64,000 bases of DNA from Liolophura sinensis (GCF_032854445.1 NC_088296.1:62001-126000); one strand, 5' to 3'; positions 22,401 through 34,399 are shown, counted from the stretch's first letter. Notes: generated by a model from the sequence alone, not told the origin. Translations and numbers: made by a program.

Positions 22401-25400
22401 TCACCTTAGACTATGTCTCCTGTGCACAACCTACTGTATAACTCACATTAGCCTATGTCTTCTGTGCACACCCTACTGTATAACTCACATTAATATGTGT
22501 ATTCTGTGCCCACCTCATTGTATACCTGACGTTAGTTTGCATCCTGTGTGCATTTTCTACTGTATACCTCACATGAGTCTGTGTGTTCTATGCACATCTT
22601 ACTGTGTAACTTACAGCAGTTTGCGTCTTGTGTGCACATCCGATTGTATACCTCACATTAGTTTGTATCCTCTGTGCACATCCTACCGTATACCTGATAC
22701 TAGTTTGTCTTCTGTGCACATCCAGTTGTATACCTGATATTAGATTGTATCTTGTTTTTCCCACCCTAGCGCACGCCTAAAATTAGTTTGTATCGATTAT
22801 GCCCACCCTATTGTATGCCTCACATTTGTTTGTTTCTCGTTTTTCCACCATAGTGCATGCCTTAGTATCTATCTTGTTTTCCCCCTCCCCCATTGCATAC
22901 CTCACATTAGTTTGTATCTTTTGTGCATACCCTTTTGCATGCTTCACATTCTTGTTTTGCCCACCCTATTGCATGCCTTACATTAGTTTGTATCTTGTTT
23001 TGCCCACCCTAGTGCATGCCTCACATTAGTTTGTATTTTGTTTTGCCCACCCTAGTGTATGCCTCACATTAGTTTGTATCTTGTTTTGCCCACCCTAGTG
23101 CATGCCTTACATTAGTTTGTATCTTGTTTTGCCCACCCTAGTGCATGCCTTACATTAGCTTGCATCTCTTGTAGGGACCTTAAGGGAATGGATTAGTTTA
23201 TTTATTTTTTGATTTTTTTTTTGATTGGTGTTTTACGCCGTACTCAAGAACATTTCACTTATACGACGACGACCAGCATTATGGTGGGTGGAAACCGGGC
23301 ACAGACCGGGGGAAACCCACCACCATCCGCAGGTTGCTTCCAGACCTTCACACTTACGGCCGGAGAGGAAGCCAGCATGAGCTGGACTTGAACTCACAGC
23401 GACCGCATTGGTGAGAGGCTCCTGGGTCATTACGCTGCGCTAGCGCGCTAACCGACTGAGCCGCGGAGGCCCCACAGGAATGGATAAGTTTACGCGTTAT
23501 GTTTTGTGCACACCCTAATGCATGTCTCAAATTAGTTTGTGTCCTCTGTATACCCTCTACTTACACCTTGCATTACTTTGTGTCTTTTGCCCACACTCTA
23601 CTGTAACCTGACAATAGTCTTTGTTTTGTGCACACCCTAGCGTACACCTCATACTACTTGTGTTTTTTGTAAACTTTTCTTACTTTCGTTGCTCTTGGAA
23701 TACCATTCATTTTCTCAGTGCACCCAACTGTATTACAACTCATATCGGTTTGTTTCCTTGACACAGTCTACCGTGTGTTTTCCGCATACACATCTGTGCA
23801 CCTTCTCCATTTTATGTTTGTGTCCTCGATGCACATACTAATGTAAACCCTACAGTCATTTATGTCATCTGAGCACACCCTACTGTATACCTTTTATACA
23901 CATAAGAACCTACTTGTAACACGTAGGGGTGACATTTGCCCACCGACTGCTGCTTCTAAGTCCTGACGTTCTTGTGCTGTTTCTTTCACAGTCACCTGTC
24001 TAGGAACAACTTGGTCATGTTGTACAGAATCTAGAAGCTTCCGTCTGCTGAACTCATGTTTCTCCAGATCTGCTCTTATCTCATCCAGCTGGTCATCAAT
24101 TCTGTGAGAAGAGAAGAAAAAGCAAAGAGACGCTGTCGTGAAGTAATCAGCGCAGTTGTGAGAATGTCATGATGTACTATTCCTAGTGGATTAGATCTAG
24201 TTTGTCTGGACAAACGTATGCTTGTACATTAGATATATTTTACACTTGAGTCATGTTTTGGACAACTACAGTGCTGGTACCCATTTTTACAGAAACATAC
24301 CTGCTGACAATAGTCACGTGCATGTATAACAAACCTAGAGAGGTATAACACATTTATACATACGTTTTGGTGAAGTCCGTGGAACCCTGTCAACAAACAA
24401 AATTGAAAACGCATACAGGACCATGTAAAGATGATAAGTAAAACTGAGATACTGTGGCTATACTTTCACCTCAGCATGTAACAAGAACACAGGTATAATT
24501 GAAATAATTGGATCATATCTCCCCAAGTATACAGGCACCTTTGGCTTTTACCTCAAGCATTTATACCATTCCCTGGTCTATTACATAGTCCACATCAGCT
24601 CTCAATTCCGACTAACAAATCCCACGGTGCTGCATACAATGTAATTTTCCAACATCTGTCTACATACAAACCTTGTTTTTTAAAAACAGCATACAATATG
24701 TTCCTCTTGACCTTACATGTTGCTTTTTCATTGCTTAAATCAAACAGTGGTTCGGTTGTAGGTAGAAAAGTTGACAGCAACCATAGGGTACCACTGAGCA
24801 AAATAAAGCTGTTGAACTTTAAGGATCTAAAACCTTAGCAGATCAGGCAGCATGAGATGGATTTGAAGACATAATTACAGTTCCTAAGGGTAACTGGGTG
24901 ATGGGTAACATTTGGAGTTGAGGCAGCTGAACCAATATTTGAGACTGTGCAGGTTTGACTTACCATTAAAAACTCGACGTCCACTGACGCTAACAACTTT
25001 TTGGAAGCCTGTACCATCCTATCGATTTCCTGAGCCTGTATTTGGACATTTTTTAGAAGGGCGCTACACTCCACACACCACTGTGAATAGCGGGTTTTTA
25101 TACCATCTAAGGAGTGCTGCCTCCAGGCTTGTAAAGCTTCCAAGGCTGCACAGTAAGCCTTTTCTACCTCCTCAGTGTGAAGTTCCTGGTTTTCCTGCCA
25201 AGCAGAGAAATCATTTATTACCTCATACAGACCTTAAGAAATATGTGTTCAAGAAGTTATATATGTATGTGTATCAGGGTGAAAGATAAGCACCACACAA
25301 GTGTCGCAACAATGTATCTCCGGGGTGGAGGGGATTTCCCTGCAGTCCACGGATGTATATGTAAGTGTCGACTCAAACCCCAAGGTACGTGGTTCAATCC

Positions 25401-28400
25401 CCAAATGGGTCGTGCCATCACAACTGATCCTCTGTGCAGGACGAGATGGTGAAGCCTTAGATGATTTGTAGAGTAGCTGAGATGCCTGGGGCTGGTTCAA
25501 ACCCGAACGTTGTCGCCTCATCAGATCAAATGTTGTACGTGTATGTATCATAGATATTATTATGACAGCGTATGATGGGCGATGATATATAAAATGTATT
25601 ACATTTGGGCATATCGCGTGTGTGTCACTAATAAGAAAGTCATATTAATGATACGATAGTCTGGTTAGATAAACCAGAGATAGGTAAAATAGACACGTCC
25701 ATCACACATATAAATCCCCGCATCAGTCCGTACATTACCCTGTTTTTACTGGAAGTCGTCACTGTTCGGGTTTAACTCTTTAATTTAAATGTACATATAT
25801 AATGTGTGGCAGAATAGAACTTTATCAAAACTAGATGATTGACAGCTGTATGTTACCTGGACTTGTGAATGATAGCAATATTGTAGATACTTAAAATGCG
25901 TCACCAGTTTATGGAGGACAACACAGGCTGAACAGGTGCCATGGAGAATACCGACCTGTATCTTATTCTGCAGCCTCCTAACTCCTGACAGTGATTCTTT
26001 GGTTTCTTGTAAGACCTTCTCCAGTTCACTATTCCTGCTCAAAACAGCTGGCTGTAATGACAAAAAAAAATCATTACCTGTCAATTATGGGAGACATTTG
26101 TTGAATTATTTCTCATTGACTGGCTTGTCTAACATCGGTTTTATGCTGAAGTCAAGACTACTTTCTTTACATGCGAAAGGGAAAAAACAAAAAACAAAAA
26201 AAAAACACTGGCCTTACACTTGTCAGTAATATGGGGGAGGAAGCGTGACATTTCCAGATAAAAACAGTGACCTGATCTGTCCGATTGTCAGTCATATGAC
26301 AAAAGGCAGGAAAAAACCACTGGCCTTACACAAAGGCTTGGCAGTGATGTGGGGAGAGGAAACAAGGCATAGCCAGGAGAAACGACCGGACTTACTGGAC
26401 AGCCTGTCAGCGATGTGGGGATAGGAAACAAGCCATTGCCAGGAGAAAACCACAGTATTCACATGACGGCCTGTCAGCGATGTGGGAGAGGAAATAAGAC
26501 ATTGCCAGTAGAAAACCATAGTCCTGACTTGATGGCCTGTCAGTTCTGTGAGGGGTAGGAAACAAGCCATAGCCTGGAGAAAACCACAGTCCTCACATGA
26601 CGGCCTGTCAGCGATGTGGGAGAGGAAATAAGACATTGCCAGTAGAAAACCATAGCCCTGACTTCACGGCCTGTCAGTTCTGTGAGGGAGGAAACAAGTC
26701 ATAGCCTGGAGAAAACCACAGTCCTTAAATGACGGCCTGTCAGCGATGTGGGAGAGGAAATAAGGCATGACAAGAAGACAACCACTGGTCTAACATGACG
26801 GCCTCTCAGTGATATGAGGAAACAAGGCATAGCCAGGAGAAAAGCACTGACCTTACATGACGGCCAGTCAGCGATATGGGAGCAGAAACAATGCGTAGCG
26901 AGGAGAAAACCACTGGCCTTACACGACGACCTCTCAGCGATGTGGGAGAGGAGAGAGGGCATACATGACGCGACATACACGTGTGTCTTCACAACCTTAG
27001 ACTAAGATACCTTATTTAGATCAATAGCTCATATTCACAGATAAACCTTATATGGTTATGGTTTTCAAGTTTTAACTAAGTTTTGGTTCTTTTTTAACGG
27101 TTTTTCAACATGTTCGTCAATTTCGGTTTTATTGTTGGTGTTCTCTTTCAGTCGAACACCATTTACTGGCTTGTGCTTTCAACTTGTTCTCGCCACGATA
27201 TGACCTGAAAATTGCCGATGTGGCGTTAAGCTATAGTCATTCATTCATTCATTCACAGCCTTAGACTCCACGATCAACACTGTAGTACATGTATCTCGGT
27301 ACATATACTCAATATCAACGACCTCAATGTCAACCGCCGAGTTGAACAAGGTTCCTGAAGTTTGGATGTTCTTAGAATTTGGACTTACGGTATGGGGAGA
27401 CTTCTAACACAGCTACATGTTCAATACTCAACTGCTAATTGTTGTAGCTAGTTCAACATGGAAATGTGTTTAAAGTGATAGCCGTTTAGGTAGTCAATGA
27501 CTAGCCATTTTCTGCATGAAGTAATTAGGAACTAAGCTCTGTAGTCAATTGCCTCTTGCTCATTTCTGTTATGATGATGACATTTTATTGACGATCTGGA
27601 GTGATCATATATTCTCACATATTAAAAGATAATACTTTGATCAATTCGACTTTCACACGATTTACTACAGTACAGGACAAAATATCCCGTTCTTCACTGT
27701 TTTATAGAATCGTTTAGCTTATAGTTCCAAAAAATGACATGTTTTTGAATATCGACAATTAATTAACTAACATGGTAAAGGATTTGAATACTGATTTTTA
27801 ATTCATTCGTCTGTTCTCTGCTTCTTTGTGCATGATTCCGTTCTAATTTTTTAATGTATATAATTTTTTTTTTGTGGTTTTTGTTGAACGTCTCTTTGGG
27901 ATCCGGAACGTCCATTTTGGCGAACGACTTGTACACGAAGGTCTGTCTCGGCACATAGATACATTAGGGTCTTACCTTGTCTTTCTCAGCTGCAGATGGT
28001 ACATCTCGCATAGCGTGTCCCCCATGTTCAACCACACAACCCGTACAAATCACCATTCGACACGGTTCACAGTACAAGTCGAATGACCGACCGTGTCTGG
28101 GGCATGACGGCTGCTGAGTTGATTGATCATCCACACTGACTTGTCGCTGTGTGGTTTCCTGGGCAAGATACTCCAGGGACGAAACCAGCTGGTGACGCTT
28201 CATAGCACCCATCATGGGATGAAAAGAAGCCAGACAGTCTTTACAATACAGTAAAGAACAGTTGGTACAAAACTTGACAGCTTTAGTCTGATTATCCTCC
28301 CCACACAGAGAACAACATGGGATGTCATCCTCAACCTTAACAGAAGAAGAGAACCTCTCCAGTATTTCTGCCAGATGAAAGTTGGGAGGCAGACCAGCCA

Positions 28401-28644
28401 CACCTTCTCTCCCCAGACTGGTTGGTGTCCGACATACAGGGCATGAGATCAGCTGGTGAACACCCTCACTCCCCGTGCTGCAGGTGACCTCATCTGTCTG
28501 TCCAGGTTTAGACCTGTCAGCATACACAGCAATACACTCCCTACAGAAACTGTGGTGACAAGGTAACGTTACTGGTTTCCGGAATGTTTCCACACATATC
28601 GGGCATGTAAGAAACTCTTCGCGATTTTCCTTGCTTTCAGCCAT
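18850..28644 (-). CDS. TRIM-family RING E3 ubiquitin ligase, copy 1 (six coding exons)
   Basis: Coding exons, read on the minus strand: 28644-27976, 26051-25956, 25194-24964, 24386-24364, 24101-23914 and 19433-18850. They total 1791 bp, exactly 597 codons with the stop, with no internal stop. Order: C3HC4 RING (C14, C17, C29, H31, C34, C37, C68, C71), B-box1 (about 111-151), B-box2 (C181, H184, C192, C195, C200, C203, H207, H210), coiled coil (about 224-402) and PRY-SPRY (404-596). The family transfers ubiquitin from an E2 to a target bound by SPRY, and dimerises through the coiled coil. The start was chosen because MAESKENREE directly precedes the RING and the upstream frame crosses an intron acceptor. 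All introns are GT-AG; the second donor (gtcggt) is weak. A tandem paralogue lies at 54901-62905. Orthology to a named TRIM is not claimed. Target and immune role are unknown. Confidence 0.93.
20150..20735. repeat. 21-bp minisatellite in TRIM copy 1 intron 5
   Basis: About 28 units of ggacagcgctggggttctata. The 21-bp length keeps several frames open, giving false proteins with repeats GFYRTAL on plus and EPQGCPI on minus. The matching intron of copy 2 (about 56120-56140) has no such array. Confidence 0.93.
20945..21840. repeat. About 80-bp minisatellite in intron 5
   Basis: Roughly eleven diverged units containing ctgatttgtacacatggggt then aaatatcacccagacactga. A SINE (21254-21351) interrupts it. 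Copy 2 keeps only about two units (56530-56690). Confidence 0.8.
21254..21351 (-). mobile_element. SINE 3' fragment
   Basis: Minus-oriented: a tatttattt-rich tail, then gattggtgttttacgcagca, ending ggcggccagca. Inserted in the 80-bp array. Confidence 0.85.
21960..23165. repeat. 42/43-bp minisatellite in TRIM copy 1 intron 5
   Basis: About 28 units built on tgtgcacaccctactgtata then cctcacattagcctgtgtct; the second half is a 43-bp variant with ttgttttgcccaccctagtg. Degenerate units continue to about 23890. The 42-bp period produces false open frames with 14-residue repeats (LCTPYCITHISLCL). Confidence 0.92.
23201..23476 (-). mobile_element. Full-length SINE with 16-bp target duplication
   Basis: Complete minus-oriented element, from the T-rich tail through the body to the tRNA-like head ending gactgagccgcggaggcccc. 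Flanks ggaatggattagttta (23185-23200) and ggaatggataagttta (23477-23492) differ at one base. It lies in intron 5 of copy 1 and has no counterpart in copy 2. Confidence 0.92.
23914..24101 (-). CDS. TRIM copy 1, 188-bp exon ending the coiled coil
   Basis: Acceptor cttctcacag, 188 bp, donor gtaggt. The first base completes a codon from the microexon; 62 codons follow (IDDQLDEIRADLEK to MSPLRVT), and one base carries into the SPRY exon. It is charged and heptad-like at its start, then less helical, consistent with the end of the coiled coil and the linker before PRY. Copy 2 uses a stronger donor (gtaagt) here. Confidence 0.9.
24364..24386 (-). CDS. TRIM copy 1, 23-bp microexon
   Basis: Predicted because the 231-bp exon ends in phase 0 while the 188-bp exon needs two carried bases. 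The interval holds a segment bounded by ttgttgacag and gtatgt that is exactly 23 bp and encodes GSTDFTK plus two bases. The same 23-bp segment with the same borders occurs in copy 2 (58306-58328), with one base changed. A 23-bp exon at this point is a known TRIM feature. Confidence 0.88.
24964..25194 (-). CDS. TRIM copy 1, 231-bp coiled-coil exon
   Basis: Acceptor cctggcag-type at 25195-25196, 77 codons starting ENQELHTEEVEKAY and ending DVEFLM, then donor gtaagt. Phase 0 on both sides. A 231-bp exon is the canonical second coiled-coil exon of TRIM genes. It differs from copy 2 at 17 of 77 residues, much more than the RING exon, with changes concentrated in the second half. Confidence 0.92.
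25956..26051 (-). CDS. TRIM copy 1, 96-bp coiled-coil exon
   Basis: Acceptor ttacag, then 32 codons from PAVLSRNSELEK to RRLQNKIQ, then donor gtcggt. It is phase 0 on both sides. A 96-bp exon after the B-boxes is the standard first coiled-coil exon of TRIM genes. The copy 2 equivalent is 59797-59892, with donor gttggt. Both donors depart from consensus after GT, so occasional skipping is possible and would keep the frame. Confidence 0.9.
26270..26960. repeat. 66-bp minisatellite in TRIM copy 1 intron 1
   Basis: About ten units of a 66-bp repeat with gacggcctgtcagcgatgtg and then ggagaggaaacaaggcatag. Copy 2 has about sixteen units (60110-61215). The 22-codon period creates false open frames. 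Confidence 0.92.
27060..27256 (+). mobile_element. Second SINE-like element with LINE tail
   Basis: Ends tgtgctttcaacttgttctc, gccacgatatgac, ttgccgatgtggcgttaagc and an attcattcattc tail. A paralogous copy lies at 61300-61500, so the insertion predates the TRIM duplication. Confidence 0.7.
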
Positions 28645-28662
28645 TATACGCTCGGTTTTTGA
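27976..28662 (-). CDS. TRIM copy 1, exon with RING, B-box1 and B-box2
   Basis: The exon begins after an acceptor (ctattgcag) at 28663-28664, leaving 18 bases of 5' UTR before the ATG at 28644. It ends at 27976 before the donor gtaagacc, so the leader must be spliced from an upstream non-coding exon. It encodes residues 1-223 and leaves phase 0. All eight RING zinc ligands and all eight B-box2 ligands are present. The RING has a long stretch (residues 38-67) between its sixth and seventh ligands. Only 12 of 223 residues differ from copy 2. The upstream open frame starting at 28794 is read-through of intron and is not counted as protein. Confidence 0.93.
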
Positions 28663-29639
28663 CTGCAATAGAAAATATAAAAACAGCAAATTATTTAAAC
28701 TGACACCAATAAAGGTCCTGCCATTCATGAAAATATATAATTTTAACAGAGTACACAGTCTCCATCTGCAGTTCAGGGCCTGTTCCAACAACATATGGGG
28801 TCAGTAATTTGTCGCCATTGCTCAAGAAGCGTTACAATATCTATGTTAGGAGAACATGTGTGCCTATATTTACTTCAAGAGAATCCCTTCTTCATAGCTA
28901 GAAACTTGGCCATTGTTGCTTTTATCATGCACAAGATACTTTTTGGACAAAGATCTGGTCAACCCATTTAGCCAGGCGTGTTTGACAGTGATGATACCTT
29001 TTTATAGCCCCATCCATGAATAGCAGATTGGTGTGTGAAAACGTTAGCCTGGTGATTTAAAGGTAAGATCATCCCACTTGGAAAACAAAAATGTTGGGAC
29101 TTCAGATATAAGATAATCGGGTCAAACATCTGGGCTACAGTGGTAGTTAAGCAGGCATGACCCTATATGACAATGGCGCCAAGCATCTGGACTACATGGC
29201 TAGCGTAAATTAGGTAAACTTGACCTTATATGAAAATGGCGAAAAGCCTCTAGACTACATCGATAGTGGAGGCGACTTGACCCTATATGACAAGGGCACC
29301 AAGCGTCTGGACTCCAGTGGTAATGGAGCAGGCATGACCCTATATGACAATGGCGACAAGCGTCTGGACTAAATTTCTAGCGTAAATTAGGGAGATTTGA
29401 CCTTATATGAAAATGCGGGCATATATGACAAGGGCGCCGAGCGTCTGGACTGCAGTGGTAATGAAGGAAACTTGACCTTATATATAAACGTCTGGGCTAC
29501 AGCGGTACTGAAGGAGACCTAACTTTCTTTGATAATGTTGGCAAGCGTCTGGGTTGAATTGAAGCTTTTTCAATTTTACCATTCGTAATGATATAATAAA
29601 TAATGAACAGGTGGCGTCAATATTTTCGACCTTGAAAAG
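28663..29639. other. Upstream flank of TRIM copy 1, ending in 57-bp satellite
   Basis: 28663-29090 is nearly identical to 62924-63350 and contains intron sequence before the RING exon. 29090-29550 is the 57-bp array. The first exon and promoter are not here by any clear signal. Confidence 0.6.
29090..29550. repeat. 57-bp minisatellite upstream of TRIM copy 1
   Basis: About eight units with ttgaccttatatgacaatgg and caagcgtctggactacagtg. The array matches 63350 onward and decayed units lie at 45895-46010 beside the TRIM relic. Confidence 0.9.
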
Positions 29640-30330
29640 GCTGACGACACCTCATGGAAATAAGTTATTTCAAAAGATATCTCTGACATGGGACTTTTCC
29701 CAATAAAGCCAAGAAATGGGCAGCTGAAAATTGTTGTAGATTTTAAACCATCGGTATGCATTTTTGTTATAAACGGAAACTTTATACCGACTGTTGTGGT
29801 GAACGAGTGAAAATTGTTGGAGAAAATAGACTTTAGGGGTCATATTTGATAGCAAATTATCGTTCCTACCCCAAATTAAAGTGCTCAAAGATAAATGTAC
29901 ACATCTACGCGTCGAAACAGACATTCGTATACCAGCCGTCAACAGGGCGCCCCAGCTCAATGCTCACAAAACCATTCCCAAATCGACGTTTAAGAAAGGT
30001 TCTCGTTGAACGCCGTATTTAGCACTGTCTAGCATTGTCCTATTACTTTGTTAACTTTATTAATTTTATGTCGATCTTTTGTGAGGCCTAAATTGACCTT
30101 GGTTCCATTATTTACGGTTTCGCCAGGAAATCGTATCTAAAAATGTTGGATCTTGTCCATGACCAGGGTTTGAGGCTCAGCCTTGATGCACTTAGAACTT
30201 CACCCCTAGGGAGTTTATACATTGTGGCTAACAAATCTTTAGTATACAACAGGCGTATACAGTATACAATCAGTATGCTACAAAACTTAAAGCACATTCA
30301 ACAAGAACTTGCGTACGACTCTGATGTATA
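29640..30330 (+). pseudogene. LINE relic, reverse transcriptase C-terminal part
   Basis: Plus-strand fragments NKAKKWAAENCCRF, IGMHFCYKRKLYTD, GVIFDSKLSFLPQIKVLKDK and MLDLVHDQGLRLSLDALRTS form the thumb and C-terminal part of the same LINE type as at 10985-13135. Frameshifts and stops occur throughout. A colinear, more decayed copy is at 43985-44455. Confidence 0.82.
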
Positions 30331-32502
30331 AATATATTTATCAAAAAAATGTTAATTTTTCCGAGTAATAAAGTATGACATATCATTTTGATATATATAT
30401 TCCGACATTTTAATTGGTCCGTGCATCTTTTCATTCATCAAATCGATCACTCAAAAGTTACAACTCTGCTGTACAGGCGCCACTTTTTTCTCCAACTTTT
30501 TGTTGTAGTCAGCAAATGTATTTAAATTCTGTCAGAAACCAAAACTCTGTAGACTGTTTTGCTTGATCAGCCTTCGTTAAGTTAAACTGTCAGTTCTTTT
30601 TTGAAAGTTGCACGGCGTGTACTCAGCTCACCTGAAATTTATCCATTTTCAGACAGCACTTCTTTCTGTAGTAAAATGTCATATTTGTCTTATAAATATT
30701 AACGTATTGACCTATATAATGTATAAAGCAAACTTTTGACATGTCTATGGAATGAAAAAAAAAAGTCGCTATGTTTTGTCTGTTCTATGTTATAGTCCGC
30801 CATGTATTAGTCACTTACTGATGACGCTTCACCTGATCTATATATGTGATATCACTACGCGGTTAGACGTCGACGCAGTTTCCGAAAAGTTTAAAACGCA
30901 ATGATTTTTTCTGCTTTAAAATTTACACTAAGGCATTTATGGAATCAATAGGGATATGAAATCTGTGACCCTCGATATCATATTTATTAAACGAGAGTAG
31001 TAGTTTTCATTTGTTTTCAAACCAGAGGATGTGGCTAGTGTGTCTTTTTTGGAGTGTCCTCTCTAGCTTCCTCCAAAACCTCAATAAATATCTGATCTAC
31101 GTGAACAGAAGAAATCAGGTACAAATCCACTGTAGATTCAGTTTTTGAGGGACAGCTAATTCCAGACCAGTTGTAAACTTTTTATCTCAGATGACGCCAG
31201 CGGGCTTGTGCGTTAGTCTTGTTGGTATTATGACGCCAACTGAGAACGGGCTGGTACATCAAAAGAAGCGATGTACTGGTTCGACCCGACGTGGTTAGTC
31301 GGGGTTTATTCCTGTCGTCCGCAAAGGTGAGAACGATGAACAGACGCCGATATTTCCGTCAATGGCTCCTTTATTGAAGGCTGGCTGTTGGTCCGCACCG
31401 GGAACTCCCCATGTATATGCAAGCCTCCGCTGAAGGTAGACGGTTGACCAGGCCGAAAAGACGCTTTTCAACATGTTAAAGCGTACCACTTTTTCCTACG
31501 TGAACAGGTTCACTCTCGTGTTCTAAGCCCTTCTACGTAGTCCACCTCTTTTTTCGGGGCTCCTGTGCTTATATCTATCCTGTCTGCCATGAGAGAAATT
31601 TGGAATGTTCCCGATGCGGCCAATCTTACATTTTAGCCACTAAAACAAAGCAGACAATGTTTTGGACACACGTAATACCAATTCCTCGCTCCCCAGCCAT
31701 CTAGCCAAAAACAGTACAGCTCTCACCATAAACTAATTCCAGATGTATACAACACTGTCTGATTTTAAAACACGCCGCTTAACAGCGAGTGGTATTTGCA
31801 GAACTGAAAACAGACAGCGCACCGAGCGTTTGTATACTCACAAATTTACCGAGGCATGCACCGAACGTCATGCAGCTATAACAATGACAAAACCTTTACA
31901 GATACAACATACAAGATTGAAGTGACACGTTACCCATATATTTTACACAATGACGTCTATTACACAACAGTTAACATCACTTCTTTCAACATCAGTGATT
32001 TTTTTTTCTTTTTAGACCTCCATACTTCGGAAAACCTATTGTTATAGTACGGGTTATTAGGGGTTTATGCCATACAGGCTTGAACTCACTAATATCTAGG
32101 CTTGAGCCCCAATTGTATCTTATTGGATTATTATTACTTTCGGCAATTTTGTGAAACATTTTATGAGAAAAACGACTTGTGGTACATTCCTGAAACTTCA
32201 GTATGAGTTAGGAGAGGATCTAAAGTTTTCCTGTTTGGCTTTTGGTAACATTTGGTCGCATGACTTGGCGGCCATTTTGGATTTTGTGCCAACGTAAACA
32301 AATCATCATGACTGATGAATGACTGATGCGATTGAGCTGAAAATTAAACAGCAGTTGCACAAAGCCTAGGCACATTCAGGGTGATAACGAAAACTTTCTC
32401 GTTTGACAATTGTACAAGCTCGCTATTGGGTAAATGTGTCGTGTGACGCAAATCCACAGGGAACGAAACAAGTATTAGACGTACACATAACCCATCAAGA
32501 GA
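30331..32502. other. Intergenic, no gene seen
   Basis: 31030-31110 and 32040-32400 match 44530-44610 and 44725-45110 in order, marking an old duplication. 31190-31600 is GC-richer and unmatched; I could not identify it. Confidence 0.5.
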
Positions 32503-32515
32503 TCAAAATTTATTA

Positions 32516-32724
32516 TTTATTTATTTGATTGGTCTTTATATTTTATAATATTTCACTTATCAGACAGCGGCAATCATTGTGATGGCAGGAAACCCATGAC
32601 AATCCGCAGGTTGCTGATCATGCTTATGGCCGGAGAGGAAGTCAACATGAGCTGGACTTGAACTCACAGCTACTGCGTTGGTGAGAGGCTCCTAGCCCGC
32701 TAACCAACTGAGCCACGGAGGCCC
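32516..32724 (-). mobile_element. SINE with 13-bp target duplication
   Basis: Minus-oriented, nearly full length with an internally shortened body, ending actgagccacggaggccc. Flanked by tcaaaatttatta (32503-32515) and tcaaaatgtatta (32725-32737), one mismatch. Confidence 0.9.
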
Positions 32725-33149
32725 TCAAAATGTATTAGATGTATGTACAACAAACCTATAGTGAACACAAAGACACATCAGACATACATGTACAAGGAAC
32801 CCAAAGGGAATACAAAATGAATACTATTATTTGTTGGACAGGTTTAGATGTCATTTTAGAAAGTGGATTAAGTAACAGTATTTTCGTTAATAGGGATTAC
32901 ACTTTCTGAATATTCTATTTTTGTGGACGGCCTGTTGGTCGAGTGGTGAACATGTGTTGCTGGCGATTTGGTGCATGACTCTGTGGTCTTAGCCAACTTT
33001 CAGCACTAGAATCTAGGTGCATCTAGGTGTATCTCAGCTACTTTAAAAGTGTGAAAAGAAAATATCAGATTAAGACATTTTACTTCAAACAAAATGGTGA
33101 CAACAGAATTAAAAATATGTTAACTCAACATATTTATTTCTTTGATGCA

Positions 33150-33325
33150 ACATCAACCAGCATTATGGCAGGACACCAGGCAGATCCCGGGGACTTCACA
33201 ACCATCCGCAGAGTGCTGCCAGATCTCCCGACCTACAACCGGGGTGAAAGCCACCATGAACAAGAATTAAACTCACAGCAACCACATCTGTTAGGGGATC
33301 CTTGGTGCAAACCACCCCACCCAAA
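33150..33325 (-). mobile_element. Degenerate SINE copy
   Basis: Minus-oriented body with accagcattatggcagg, accatccgcagagtgctgcc and a decayed head near cagcaaccacatctgttagg. More diverged than most copies here. Confidence 0.7.
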
Positions 33326-33327
33326 GA

Positions 33328-33332
33328 CCACT

Positions 33333-33397
<65 letters not shown>
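33328..33397. repeat. (AT)n microsatellite, left part
   Basis: About 70 bases of AT repeat directly before the LTR. Confidence 0.97.
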
Positions 33398-33401
<4 letters not shown>

Positions 33402-34399
33402 ATGTATGACTATTTAGCGCTTTCATGTACTGATAGTCTGCGGACCTTTGTGTTATATGTTATAAGCATAACAGGCCCTGTTATATATGTACAGCGCGGA
33501 CCTGGCCGAAAGCACCTTGTTCAATGCTCTGTTTATTTAACTGGCTGTTCATTGGCTGTTAATTCTGTGTCTAAGAATAGTTGAATCCACCTGGAACGTA
33601 TATAAGCCGTGTTTTCTGTGCAGAGTGGAGGTATTTTTGCTGCATCCACTGGGAGCCAGGAGAGTGTGCGACGCTCTCGTATAGAGTCCATTATGTTTAT
33701 ATGAGCTGGTGATGCCAGTTTCATTTGGGAGGACAGATTTTTATGCCCGCACCGTTTGTGTACCACAGTAGTACTGATGTCTGGTTTATGTGAATTTCTG
33801 CGGAAGTCACGTTTATTGGTGTTCGGATCTTTATTATGATTATACAGTGTGGACTGTGTAATTTGTTTAACACGCTGACCTCACCTGACCGACAAGGTCG
33901 TCAAGGACTCTAAACTGAAGTTTTCAGTTTTGCAAAGGACGTTCCTTCTGCCACAAGGTGACATTACTCTACGTCTCTGAACGGCTCGTTTGTGAGTTTC
34001 TGCGGGAGCTGTGACCGTTCTAAAGTGGATTATACCTCCATGCCTGTATTTACCCTGTGTTGTGCTCTGCGGGTGTGACGTCATTCAAAGGCTTGACTGT
34101 TCCAGTTCTGTGTAACCTGTGTACTGTGTTCGTGTTCGCTAACCCGGCGAAGTACCTGTCTAGGACAATTTGTGAATTGTGTGTTTATCCCATGGTCTTT
34201 ACGTTGGATTTCCTGGAATACATTCCTTGGGATGCAAAGGTGAACTGGAAACTTGTAAAGACCGGTAATACTGATGTGTATGTTGTTGTTGTTGTTGAAC
34301 TGTCTGTAAAACTGTACATCTCATTTTATATATAAAGCATTGTTTACATTGTAATATTGAGTCACTGAGTCTGTTTTCTGTTGCTGTTTTCAATACCGT

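Noticed and set aside
21997-22737. 246-codon plus open frame rich in LCTPYCITHIS
   Set aside because: Translation of the 42-bp minisatellite within the TRIM copy 1 intron, antisense to the gene.
25330-25560. Stretch with gtggttcaatccccaaatgg as a tRNA-derived element
   Set aside because: Shared by both TRIM copies at the same place, no A box or tail identified; not enough to call an element.
28645-28794. Upstream extension of the TRIM copy 1 frame (MLLEQALNCRW...)
   Set aside because: It crosses a conserved acceptor (ctattgcag) and a T-rich tract; the ATG at 28644 directly precedes the RING as in related TRIMs. The same reasoning applies to copy 2.
34057-34335. Open frame inside the LTR
   Set aside because: Lies in sequence bounded by LTR ends and lacks any retroelement protein motif.
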